From Linum tenue (taxonomy: Eukaryota > Streptophyta > Magnoliopsida > Malpighiales > Linaceae), in NCBI GenBank assembly GCA_946122785.1, contig CAMGYJ010000010.1, positions 31,785,608-31,849,607 of the forward strand: DNA of 64,000 nt. The letters run 5' to 3'. Shown in pieces: positions 12,215 through 22,600 of this stretch; the stretch's first letter is position 1, and each line of letters starts with the position of its first letter. The notes beneath the pieces are model-generated. The model worked only from the letters and a program-made list of their open reading frames with translations, was not told where the DNA came from and did no database searches. The position numbers were made by a program, and so were the translations under genes.

Positions 12215-13454
12215 GGGTGGAGTTTGTGCGGGAGGGAGGGTTTGGGTATTTTGCAAGGGGCCATAGAAGGGAGAGACAATGGCGACAAAGGAGAAGAAGG
12301 AGAAGTCGAAGGATGAGATGGGGTTGAGGGTGGTTTTTATTATTTTTAATTTTTTTTGAGTGGCCCCGACATGGGTGACACATAAGCATCACTTCATCAA
12401 TGGTCAGACGAAGGTTGACCATCATTAGGTCAACAATTAATTTTAACAGTCATATGAAATTCGATTCAGTGTCGGTTAACCACTAACCGATACGGCGGTT
12501 AGCGGTTAACCAATTAGTAAAAAATTCATACCGATAACTGAACTGATAAGCCTTATCGGTTCGACTAGTGGTTAGTTTAGAGGTTAACCAATAACGACTA
12601 ACATACGTTCCAACAAGTACGAATATACCTAACCAAACCAAATATGAAATCAATAACTTCTATTTTCTTTCACGAAATGTAATAAAGCAAAGCAATAATC
12701 ACCTTTAATACACAAATCATCATCCAATTAAGTATAACATGTGTCATTGCACAAATGTCATTTAATCCTAACCACTTGTAAAATAATTTAACTATTCCTC
12801 TACATTATTACACAAAATACTAAAGGTTAATAGCATTTTCTACCCCTCTATTATCGCAAATTAACAAAAGTACCCTCTACTAAATTTTTGCACAAATATA
12901 CCCTTCTACTATTAAAATGTCACAAATATAATCTTATATCTAATTATCCGTTAAACGACTGTTAATGGGTTGAGAAATGACTTAATTGCACCTCATTTAT
13001 GCTAATTTAGTTTTAATTATTTTTCCCCAAATCGATTAAAATTAAAACAAACCTAAAGAAATCCCGCTACCCAAAGAGAAACCATTAGACCTGACTCCCC
13101 TGAAGTCTCCGCCACCGATCAACCCCCTGGCGGCTGCTCCCGACTTCTCATCGCCGACCGTTAGAGCAGGAAGGACCACGTCATTCCCTGGTTGATCCCT
13201 CTACACGACTGCTAACTCTCTACTAGGCCTCTTCTCCACAGCTGGACGCTCGATTCTTCCCAAGAATCCCACCAAATAAAATAAACGAGTCAAGTTCAAG
13301 GTCTCTGTTTTGCTTTTTCCACACCCCCTTGGTTTTGTTAATGTGCCACAAAGAACCACCTTCTACCCAAACGTATTCAGAGGCAGAGCAACCCCAAAAT
13401 GACCCAGTCAGTCTTCAATCTCTACTCCCGTCTCCCTACAAAACAAATCCCCTA

Positions 13455-14412
13455 GGGCCCGTTTGGATGAGGGTTTTTTATGAGGGATTTTAACACAATC
13501 TCTCACAATTAGAGATTTTAATAAAATTACTCGTTTGGAAAGGATATAAACGATGAGGGATTTTTAACATTAGAGATTTCAAAAACCCTCAAATGCAGGT
13601 TTTTGAAATAGCTTATGGCTATCAGCTATTTCCAAATCTCTCATTTTTATTTCATTTTTTCCAATCTGTACCCCTCCCTCATCCATGCGACACTTCTTTA
13701 TTTTCTCCTCTGTCATGTGATCCCTCCACCGGAATCAACCAGCACCTTCAACGAGATACCTGAAAACCCAAGTCTAGTGTTCTGGGTTGCTGCCACTCGG
13801 AGATAATTCGTGTTCCTAGTCCGTGAGTTTCGTCGCCGGAAGCTAAACAGTTTTTGAAACGATTTCCGACTACTTCGGAGCCGTCGGTTAAAAAGAAGAA
13901 GACCAATCTTATACCTGCGAACGTCGCTGGAATCTTTTTCTCTTGTTGACGATGTCGACGAGCAAATTCTCATGCCGAAAGCTGTTTCTCTTGCTGGGTG
14001 ATTCATCCTCCCTTGCTCGAATCCCTTACGCTAGAGCCGATGAGCATATCTATCTCGCCGTAGCCGACCAACAAATCCTTCATGCTGGAGCCATTTCTCT
14101 TGCTCGGTGAAGCCGATTGGGCATCTTCTATTAAAGGCGGCGGGCATCTTCAAATGAAGTGTGGTGAAGATTGACTAGCATCTTTAATTGAAGAGGGTGC
14201 TGGTTTTTTATTGGAATGTTGGCGAGGTAGACGAAGAGCAAGGGAAGGTCAAATTTGTCTTTTAAATTTTGTTATAGAAAACCCAGATCCTTAAACAAAC
14301 AAGTGATTTTATCACAATCCTACATTTTAATTTCCTAGGTTTTTAATTGAGAGATTTGGTATCAAATCTCTCACAAATCTCTCATATTAAAATCCTTAAT
14401 CCAAACGACCCC
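13455..14412. mobile_element. Non-autonomous DNA transposon in captured chitinase leader
   Basis: Ends GGGCCCGTTTGGAT and ATCCAAACGACCCC are imperfect inverted repeats flanked by CTA at 13452-13454 and 14413-14415. A 3-bp TSD with a GGGCCCGTTTGG-type end fits PIF/Harbinger or CACTA-type elements. Subterminal AGAGATTT/AAATCTCT words recur at both sides. It sits in what was the 5' leader of the chitinase copy, 39 bp upstream of its ATG. ORFs inside show no known domain. Confidence 0.6.
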
Positions 14413-14453
14413 CTAGAGAATTCCCCAAACTCACCCAAACCCACCCTGCTAAT

Positions 14454-14732
14454 AATGCCTCCATCCACTCTTACCATCACTCTAAAATTCCTCTTTGTTT
14501 TTATCGTCGGAGCTTTGGCCTCCGTCGTTGTGGCTCAGAACTTTGGTTGCGCATCCGACGTGTGCTGCAGCAAATGTGGCTATATGGAACTACCGCCGAC
14601 CACTGCGGGGTAGGCTGCCAAAGCAGCTCATGTAACAAAAACGACGTTCAGGTGGCCGACATCGTCACCCATGGATTCTTCAAATGCATCTTCGACCAGT
14701 CCGACGACGACTGTGCGACAAGGAAGAATTGA
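14454..14732 (+). pseudogene. Class IV chitinase 5' fragment (captured, frameshifted)
   Basis: The ATG at 14454 opens a signal peptide (LKFLFVFIVGALASVVVAQ) followed by a hevein-type chitin-binding domain (NFGCASDVCCSKCGY). A one-base deletion near 14580 shifts the frame. The alternative frame then continues the domain (GTTADHCGVGCQ) and the start of the glycosyl hydrolase 19 region (VADIVTHGFFKCIFDQSDDDC). Similarity stops at about 14730, so the catalytic domain is absent. Functional class IV chitinases hydrolyse chitin outside the cell in defence. This copy is a truncated fragment inside a Mutator-like element and cannot make a full enzyme. Confidence 0.85.
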
Positions 14733-15546
14733 GCGCCACCCTTTTAGCTGCGAGACAAATGATTTCTAGTTGGGTGGAAGGGATTTCTTTAAGGTTTGTT
14801 TTAATTTTAATTTATTTGAATAGAATAATTAAAACTAAATCAGCATTAAATGAGGGGCAATTAAGTCATTTCTCAACCCACATAACAACCATTTAACGGA
14901 TAATTAGACAGAAGATTATATTTGTTACGTTTTAATAGTAGAAGGGTACGTTTGTGCAAAAAATTAGTAAAGAGGTACATTTGTTAATTTGCAATAGTAG
15001 AGGGGTAGAAAATGCTATTATGATAAGAAATAACATCAACATGTATCCATCATGTTGATAATCCAAATTCCAACACATAAAATTACAAATAATCAAACAT
15101 CTCCATCTAATTACTGAATACCAACTATCAAGTCATCAAACACAAGAACTAAGATCGTCATTGTTCACAAACATCAAAGAAACAAAGACTACTACAGTGC
15201 GTTGTTCGTTCCGTCGATTGCAAAGGGGTGTTAGAGAGGATGAATTCTGAATTCTGAATTTTAAACACATTTGAATTTGGATGGAGGTTTGTTTGCAATA
15301 AATGTAAATTGGGATGTCCGAAATTGCGCTTTGGTTGGTTTTGAATCTTTGGACCTTTTCCCTTAGCTAAAGACCATAACTATATGGTTATAATAGTAGG
15401 CGGTTATCGGTTAACCACTAAGCAAAATACAACTAACCAAAGTCGAACCACTAAAAAATTAGCGATTATCGGTCAACTATTATCAGTTGTTATCGGTTCG
15501 GTTATTAGTTAAAAATGATATTCGACTAACCGTTTACCACCCATAA

Positions 15547-16653
15547 CACTAACTCCAATAGGTTGTTATATTATTATGATTATTGAAGTTTCATATTATT
15601 CGGTATTAGGGACTACAAGATTGGAATTGGTAAATACCGAAATACCGAACAATACGAAATATAAGCTAGTGTGTATTTTATCCTCTCAACTAGACTCTCT
15701 CATTCACTACTGCACGAGGTTTTCGTTAACGCAAAGAGGCTTTGAATGATATTGAGGCATCGTATCAAGCTCTTCGTCTTTCAAAACTTTCGGGTATACA
15801 ACATGGACGAATTCATACTTCGCCAAAGAAGGAAAGATCCGCTAGAGACTTCACCCGAGACCAATGAAAGAAAAGCTCAACCACCAATCTATTGTTATTT
15901 TAATAACACCAAAAAGCAAACACTAGTATTAGTCTTCTCTCAGCCTCCAATTCGTCAAATTAAAGATTTCCAATGACAAAAACTTGAGATTTCACTTCTC
16001 CTCCATTCTCCTTATTCATATCCTAGCTCTAGCCAAACTCTAACTCTTTGCTTAGTCTCTTTGTTCTATATTAAACAATCAAATCTAAATAATAAATTTA
16101 ATTATTAATTATAAAGATAATTAATTTTGTATTTCATAATATCAATTGGAATACTGACGTACCGATTGGAATACCAAAATATTTAGGGATTGAGATCGGC
16201 AACTCTAACTCTTTGCCATTCCTTGCATATTTGAAACCCAATTTATTTTTTAGGGCAATAGAAGATTGAAAATATTTTCTTGAGCCAAACTATTTTAAAT
16301 TACATTATTTATGGAAAAACCCCACGCTATCCGGTATGCCGGGAAAATTTGACCCTTATCTTTAAAAAAAACCAACGTCATATTCGTGGCACACATGTAC
16401 ACGGGAAAGCGTGCCTCCTTCACATCTCAATTCTCATCTAACTATCGTTTTCCACTTTTTTTTTTCATTTATTTTATCTAACTCTTCTCCCAGTCCCCGA
16501 ATTATTCAAACAATAATAAAATCCCACCAGCAACTCCAAACGAAACCATTTTCACTTCTTACCTCCCTCCCTCCCATTCCCCCGCAATTCTCACGGGCAA
16601 TCCGTTCTCCAAGCAGAAACAAAGAAGAAAACAAACTAAGATAGTATACCTCC
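15547..16653. other. Intergenic and LACS7 upstream region
   Basis: AT-rich DNA with ACCGAA/AATACCG words resembling decayed hAT ends up to about 16200. The 16240-16653 stretch is the probable promoter and leader of LACS7. It becomes C/T-rich from about 16410, as plant leaders often do. I could not fix a TATA box or transcription start. An open frame at 16411-16644 is low-complexity and is not called as a gene. Confidence 0.4.
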
Positions 16654-19600
16654 ATGGACGAGTCCTCAGCTCAACGCCGCCTCGACACCGTTCAGAGCCA
16701 CCTGCTCCTCGGCGGCGGAGACGGCGACGACGATCACTCGCTTCGTTTGCAACCTAACTTCACCGCCTCGTTGCAGTTCGTTAACAGTTAAGTCAGCGCC
16801 GGAAATTGTTCGCGACTTTGTTTGAATGTTGAGAATCTGTTAAGAGTAGTAATCGGGAGCAGGTTTTCCGATGAGTCCTCTCTGCTTCCGGTTGCTTGAT
16901 TCTGCTCTCGTGGAGGCTACTTTCGCAATCGCGTAATTTTTATTTCTTTTGTTTGGCTGCGGTGGTTGAATTTTTGCGAGCAGGTCATACGTACAGCGTA
17001 AATCTACCGGAGAAATTGCAGACGGGGAAATGGAATGTTTACAGGTGATTGCCAAAGCTTACTACTCGTGTGCGAAATTTTGTAGCTATTACATTGTTTG
17101 CTCTGAATTGTGCGATTCTTTGTATGATAGATCTGTGCGGTCTCCATTGAAGCTTCTGAGCAGGTTTCCTGATCATCCAGAGATTGGGACATTGCACGAT
17201 AACTTTCAGTGAGTCACTTCCTATTTATAAGTTGATTTCTTAGGAGACGAATTGCTATGAGGTAGAGGATTTGAACTGTTGAGCTGTGAATGATAATTTC
17301 TTTGTGTAATGCTTCAGGCATGCTGTTGAGAGTTATCGAGATTACAAGTACTTGGGGACACGAATTCGGCAAGATGGAAAAATTGGAGAGTAGGTCTTTC
17401 GTACAATAAGTTTGTCTATGTTGCCATTAGAATTTTCCTTTGACTAATTTGTATTTGGAAATCATTCTCATGAAAGGCATGGTTATGATTTGTTCCTTGA
17501 AATGATAGCTACATGTGGATGACATATGGAGAAGCTGCTACTGCTAGGGAAGCGATAGGTTCCGGCCTTCGTTATCATGGCTTGGATAAGGTAAGTTATG
17601 AGCTGGATTCTGGACTCTGTCTGTCATACTCTCTGTTCTTATTCTTTGCTTTGTGTGTTTTACTTTTAGCTCTGGTTGAGTGAGAACTTAATTCAAGTTT
17701 GTGTATCGGTGAAACATTAGATATTGACTCATCAATGTGGAACAGGGAGCTTGTGTTGGAGCTTATTTCATAAACAGACCAGAATGGCTGATCGTGGATC
17801 ATGCTTGTGCAGCATATTCATACATCTCGGTTCCCTTATATGATACTCTTGGTATGTGAGTGACCTCGGACAATGAACACAACTTGCTACATTCGGTTTT
17901 CCCTGTAATTACAGCGGCAAATTCTGCATGCAGGTCCAGATGCAGTTAAGTTTGTGGTGAATCATGCTGATGTACAAGCCATCTTTTGTACCCCTGAGAC
18001 CTTGAACACTGTGAGCTATTTTTTGCCTTCTTTTTAAGCTTTCAGTAAGTAATGTTTGTACTGTATTGTTTAACTGTCTATGGCCTCTCCTGAGTCCTGA
18101 TTCTTGCAGCTGTTGACATTTGTCTCTGAGATTCCGTCAGTGAGGCTCATAGTGGTGCGTATTTCTGGGATATCTTCAAAGCAATGTGTTCAGATATCAG
18201 CTGTGCCCATTTTGTTCATCCCTTGTCACTATTGGTATTTTTCTTTACGATAGGTAGTTGGGGGTGTAGATGAGAACTTACCATCGCTACCTTCTTCTGG
18301 AGTCAAGCTCATATCTTATCTGAAATTGATTGGTGAGGTAATCTTTCTTCTAATGATTTTTCTATATTTGCCGAGGACTGAGAGACTGATAGGCTTGCCT
18401 GTCTCTCTCTGTTTCCCTGCCACCTTTCTTTATATAATAGCATCGACAGTGAGATGATGCTTATTTTTTCGTAGTCGTAGTTGGCATATTTGGTAAAATG
18501 GAGTTTCCATGAGATGATGCATAAACAAAAGATGTGTATTATTTTTGTAACTGGAAGGCTTGGAAACTTTTTCCTGCTTAAATTATGATAGAAAGAGCAG
18601 CCACATCGCCTGATCACCATGCATTTTGTGGTTCTAGGGCCGCAGCAGTCTACAACCTTTCATTCCTCCTAAACCTGAAGATGTTGCAACCATATGTTAC
18701 ACCAGCGGTACAACTGGGACGCCGAAGGTAATTTTACATGTTCTTATTATATCAGTTTTCCTCAAGCCACCATTTCCTTCTTTCCCCCATATTTTTTGAT
18801 CATCTCTTTTATATATCTCACTTCTATACTTACCAAGTTAACTTTACTTCTTGCTAAAGGGAGTTGTCTTGACACATGGAAACTTGATCGCAAGTGTTGC
18901 TGGTTCCAGTTTGTCTATCAAATTCAATTGTTCAGATATGTGAGTTGCTGATTTCACTTCAGTTGCTTCATGTTTATATGTTCTCCGTGAGAGCTTTGCT
19001 GTCTCCCCTGCTAATACATAATGCAAATGTCTTCACAGCTACATTTCTTACCTTCCTTTGGCACACATCTACGAACGGACGAACCAAATATCAGCTGTGT
19101 ACTATGGTGTTGCTGTTGGCTTCTATCAGGGGGTTAGTTTGTGGGAAACACATTATTTACAGTATTTTGTTAGTTCGGATTATCGTCGGTTTTTATGATT
19201 TAGGGTATTATTTGGGGTATTCGGGAATAAATAGGGAGTTGAATGTTATGTTTAATTGGTTGGGTAGTCGTTGGAAATTAGGCAGACTATTTATTCTGTA
19301 CTAGGGTATTATTTTTCATTAAGCAGATAGTTAATCAAATCTCTAAACCTAAACTCTCCCTCTCCTTTCCCTCTCCAGCGCCGACCCCTTTCTTCTTCTT
19401 CTTCCTAAAAGCTGCGGCAGCAGCTCCCTAATTCCCTCTCTCAATTATTCTAAATCCCCAATTCTAATCCCTAGTTAGATCAATCCCTAATTGATCTCGC
19501 TAAATTCCCCAATTCCCATTATGTAGGAAACCTTGTTTCCTACATCTGGTATCAGAGCCCGGTTCGAGAATTGAGTTCACCACAACTCTCAACCGGGGAC

Positions 19601-22600
19601 GAGTTCTACAACTGGTTCGACGATGAGCTCTTCAAAGCTCTCGAACCTGTCGTGGGCAGAGCTGCGTGACCGGGCTCGCCGCATCGGCCGTCGATGGAGC
19701 TCCGAGGAGCTGCCGACTGGGAATGCCACCACCGCAGAAGAGCAACCGTCGGTTGTGCAGGTTGACTCAGACGGTGATCTTGAGAGGCGAGCAGAGCAAC
19801 CGGACGTGGAAGAGGTTTTGGTAATCGAGCCGCCAGCCACAGAAGAGACGCTCAGCAGCGTAGAGCAGAAGAAGGGAGCGGAGCAGAAGCTGTGGCCGCG
19901 GACAGGCGACGATTCCGCCATCATTGCGTCCTCTGGTTTGAAGTCCCTCACCAAAGAGCCGCCGCCCTCTACGGAAGTCATCACAACCATTCCAGTCCCA
20001 ACCACCAAGAAGCCGACCATGGATGTCGGAAGAACGCGATCACTCAATGACTTCCATGACACCCTTCCATCGATTGTCGCCATGGATCCAAAAAACCAGA
20101 CCGAGCGAGGGCCGAATCAGCACTCGATCGGAGATGCTGTCATCCCCAGGCTGCGGGTCACCTCGCCGCCGTGGCCTCCACCGGGCGAATTCTTGTCAGC
20201 CTCGGAGCAAGAAGCTACTGAGAAGTTGACGGCGAGTCTAGTAGATGGAGAGACTGAGCGAGATGCTGAGCCGCGATCCGCTGTCGGCGTGCCCGGCCAT
20301 ACTGCCAAGTCGAGGCAGCCATCGTTTCTGGTAGTAACTCCGAAGGTTAGAGAAGATGAATTAACCACCCGGTCTGCAGTTCTAGTCCGAGTGCTTCCGG
20401 GTCAAATCGATACTTGGAAATGTAGGATGACGTGGGGATTAATCATAGGACAGTCCGTACAGTCCGGGATTGATCAGCAAGCTGTCGGGTGCTCCAAACC
20501 GACCCGGGAACAAGGTTACGGTCCTGTAGAGATTCGTTTCGACGTCAAGGCTACTACGGCCCTGAAGATGTCGAGATGGAAAGATGGAGTTAGCCAGTTG
20601 CACAGGGGACCCGCAGTACCTAGCAGGTTGGAGTATCTTAATTGCTTCTCAATTTGTTTCGTTTATATATATAATTGGAACTTTGGGGATAAAGTAACAG
20701 AGGAAGAGGGTATGAATCGATTGGAACCAAGGGGGAATGAGCCACCAAAATTGTCTTTCTCGCCCTTAATTTGTGGGTTTGGCAACAAGTTAGGAAAGGA
20801 AATCCTTGTGAAGACTTTGCTTGATTGGTTATACGGAGACCAGGGGCATTTGATTATTGGGTGGGATTTGCCACGAACTCAAGTATGGGCTAATTCAGTT
20901 TTAGTGGACCTGAATTACTCGGGATGCATGTGTCACCCTCAATTTGTGAAGCTAGCCACGAGGTGGGATGAAGAAGTGATGTCGCTAGGAGAAGAGTTCT
21001 CCAAAAGAGCAATAGAGAAGCGGCTTGAACAGCAGCATAAAGCGGGAGGCTATGACTTGCGGATATCGGGGAACGGAACAATATTACATTGGTCATTCGG
21101 CATAGCTGCACCTGAACCGCTCATCTCCGTGCCATGGGACACGCAACTGGTGGGAGGGAACATCACTTGTTGGCAATTGTTGTTCTTTGGATGCACATGG
21201 AAAGGGGACCCTGCTTGCCTCGCACGAGTACCACTTGTGGGACTTTTTGAGCCCAATTGCCTCGACTTCAGCTCGTGGCAGTTGAGTTTGGTAAGGGGGG
21301 CTGGTAGCGAGACGTTTGAGGTGCTTTTGGATGGTCGTAGCGGAGATGGCGACGTGGGGCAGGAGGCTACGAACGGGGCGGACATTAAGAAGGCAAGATG
21401 GATGCAGGGAATGTGGAAATGGGAGGATGGAAGAGGTTGCATGCGTGGAGTGGAAGGGCGGTTGTATCCTTCATTGTGTGAGGAACGAGGTGCAGGAAGA
21501 AGTGTTCAATGGAAGCTCGGGCTCATATTTATCACCACAAGTGCAGCAGAGGTAACCATGGTTGCTACGAAGCCTTCAGTGGAGGATCTAGGATTCGTGG
21601 TTAATGATCGAGACCACTTCGCGGGTCTTTACTTTGTGGAGTTCACAAGGAAAGACTTGGACCATGCTGCTCATTATTTTGATGTCGGGAGTTACGGCAT
21701 GGAAGAAAATTCGGTGAAGGGGGGAGCTACTTGTGCTATGCGTCGAGTCCGGATGTTTGATCGAAATTGGAAGAAGAGGAAGCGTAAGAAGTGGAGGAAC
21801 AACCTTGAGGACAAGGTTGTTTTTCGAAGGAAGAGGGGATGTGGGAAACACATTATTTACAGTATTTTGTTAGTTCGGATTATCGTCGGTTTTTATGATT
21901 TAGGGTATTATTTGGGGTATTCGGGAATAAATAGGGAGTTGAATGTTATGTTTAATTGGTTGGGTAGTCGTTGGAAATTAGGCAGACTATTTATTCTGTA
22001 CTAGGGTATTATTTTTCATTAAGCAGATAGTTAATCAAATCTCTAAACCTAAACTCTCCCTCTCCTTTCCCTCTCCAGCGCCGACCCCTTTCTTCTTCTT
22101 CTTCCTAAAAGCTGCGGCAGCAGCTCCCTAATTCCCTCTCTCAATTATTCTAAATCCCCAATTCTAATCCCTAGTTAGATCAATCCCTAATTGATCTCGC
22201 TAAATTCCCCAATTCCCACTCTGTAGGAAACCTTGTTTCCTACATAGTTATTCAATTCACTCTGTTATACTTACCAGTATTCTGTATTGAATACGTGTGC
22301 TACAGTAGAGGACTGGACATGGGATTAGTTTTTCAGAATCCTGTACCAACCACCGTTTCCTTGAAGTAGTGTCAACCTCACGATGCAGATCCAGTTCACT
22401 AGCCTTTTGAGTATAGGCAGACTTGAATTCCCAAACCTAGATGTCTCGAGCAAATAGTGTTTTACTGGTTACATCAACAACACGAGGACTAAAGGAACAT
22501 AGACCGGTAAAACAGGTCATAGCAGGTCAAGTTTATTTGAGCTGTCAATAAATCTACTGATTTGTTACTGCTTCCCTGCCAATTCAGGACAGTTTGAAAT

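Larger units (their letters stand above)
12828..15020. mobile_element. Pack-MULE-like element carrying a chitinase fragment
   Basis: The two ends are inverted repeats of about 200 bp. The left starts TAATAGCATTTTCTACCCCT, and the right ends with the exact reverse complement of that word. Similarity continues, with scattered substitutions, to the GAGAAATGACTTAATTGC region. Long terminal inverted repeats of this type characterise Mutator-like elements, and the spacer words resemble those of the 3761-4255 element. Inside are host-like GC-richer DNA, part of a class IV chitinase gene, and a later MITE. No transposase is seen and I could not read a clean 9-bp TSD. Confidence 0.7.
12445..15546. mobile_element. 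Probable hAT-like element flanks around the MULE nest
   Basis: Both 12445-12610 and 15385-15546 are dense in GGTTAACC, CGGTTAG and ATCGGTT words in opposite orientation. The right end reads ACCGTTTACCACCCATA, like known plant hAT termini. This suggests an older hAT-like element that was split by the Mutator-like insertion. The left terminus and TSD are not readable, so the boundaries are approximate. Confidence 0.4.
19140..22244 (+). mobile_element. Young non-autonomous LTR retroelement in LACS7 intron 12
   Basis: A complete 3105-bp element is flanked by the 5-bp duplication TAGTT (19135-19139 and 22245-22249). The LTRs (19140-19544 and 21840-22244) are 405 bp each and differ at only two positions, both near the 3' end. 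They start TGTGGGAAACA and end TGTTTCCTACA, an inverted pair. A tRNA-iMet primer site (TGGTATCAGAGC, 19547-19558) follows the 5' LTR, and a purine tract (21826-21839) precedes the 3' LTR. No protease, RT, RNase H or integrase motif is found. The interior is a single long ORF. The insertion lies only 7 bp inside the intron and leaves the GTTAGT donor intact. Confidence 0.95.

Noticed and set aside
14347..14613. A complete small secreted hevein-like protein
   Set aside because: The frame breaks in the domain, a conserved Cys codon is altered, and the fragment is enclosed by transposon ends.
16411..16644. 77-codon upstream ORF before LACS7
   Set aside because: Low-complexity C/T-rich leader sequence with no recognisable protein character. 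A regulatory uORF role cannot be supported.
19589..20083. 164-codon minus-strand ORF opposite the long ORF
   Set aside because: It is the antisense shadow of the 5' part of the 793-codon plus-strand frame and has no domain or start context.
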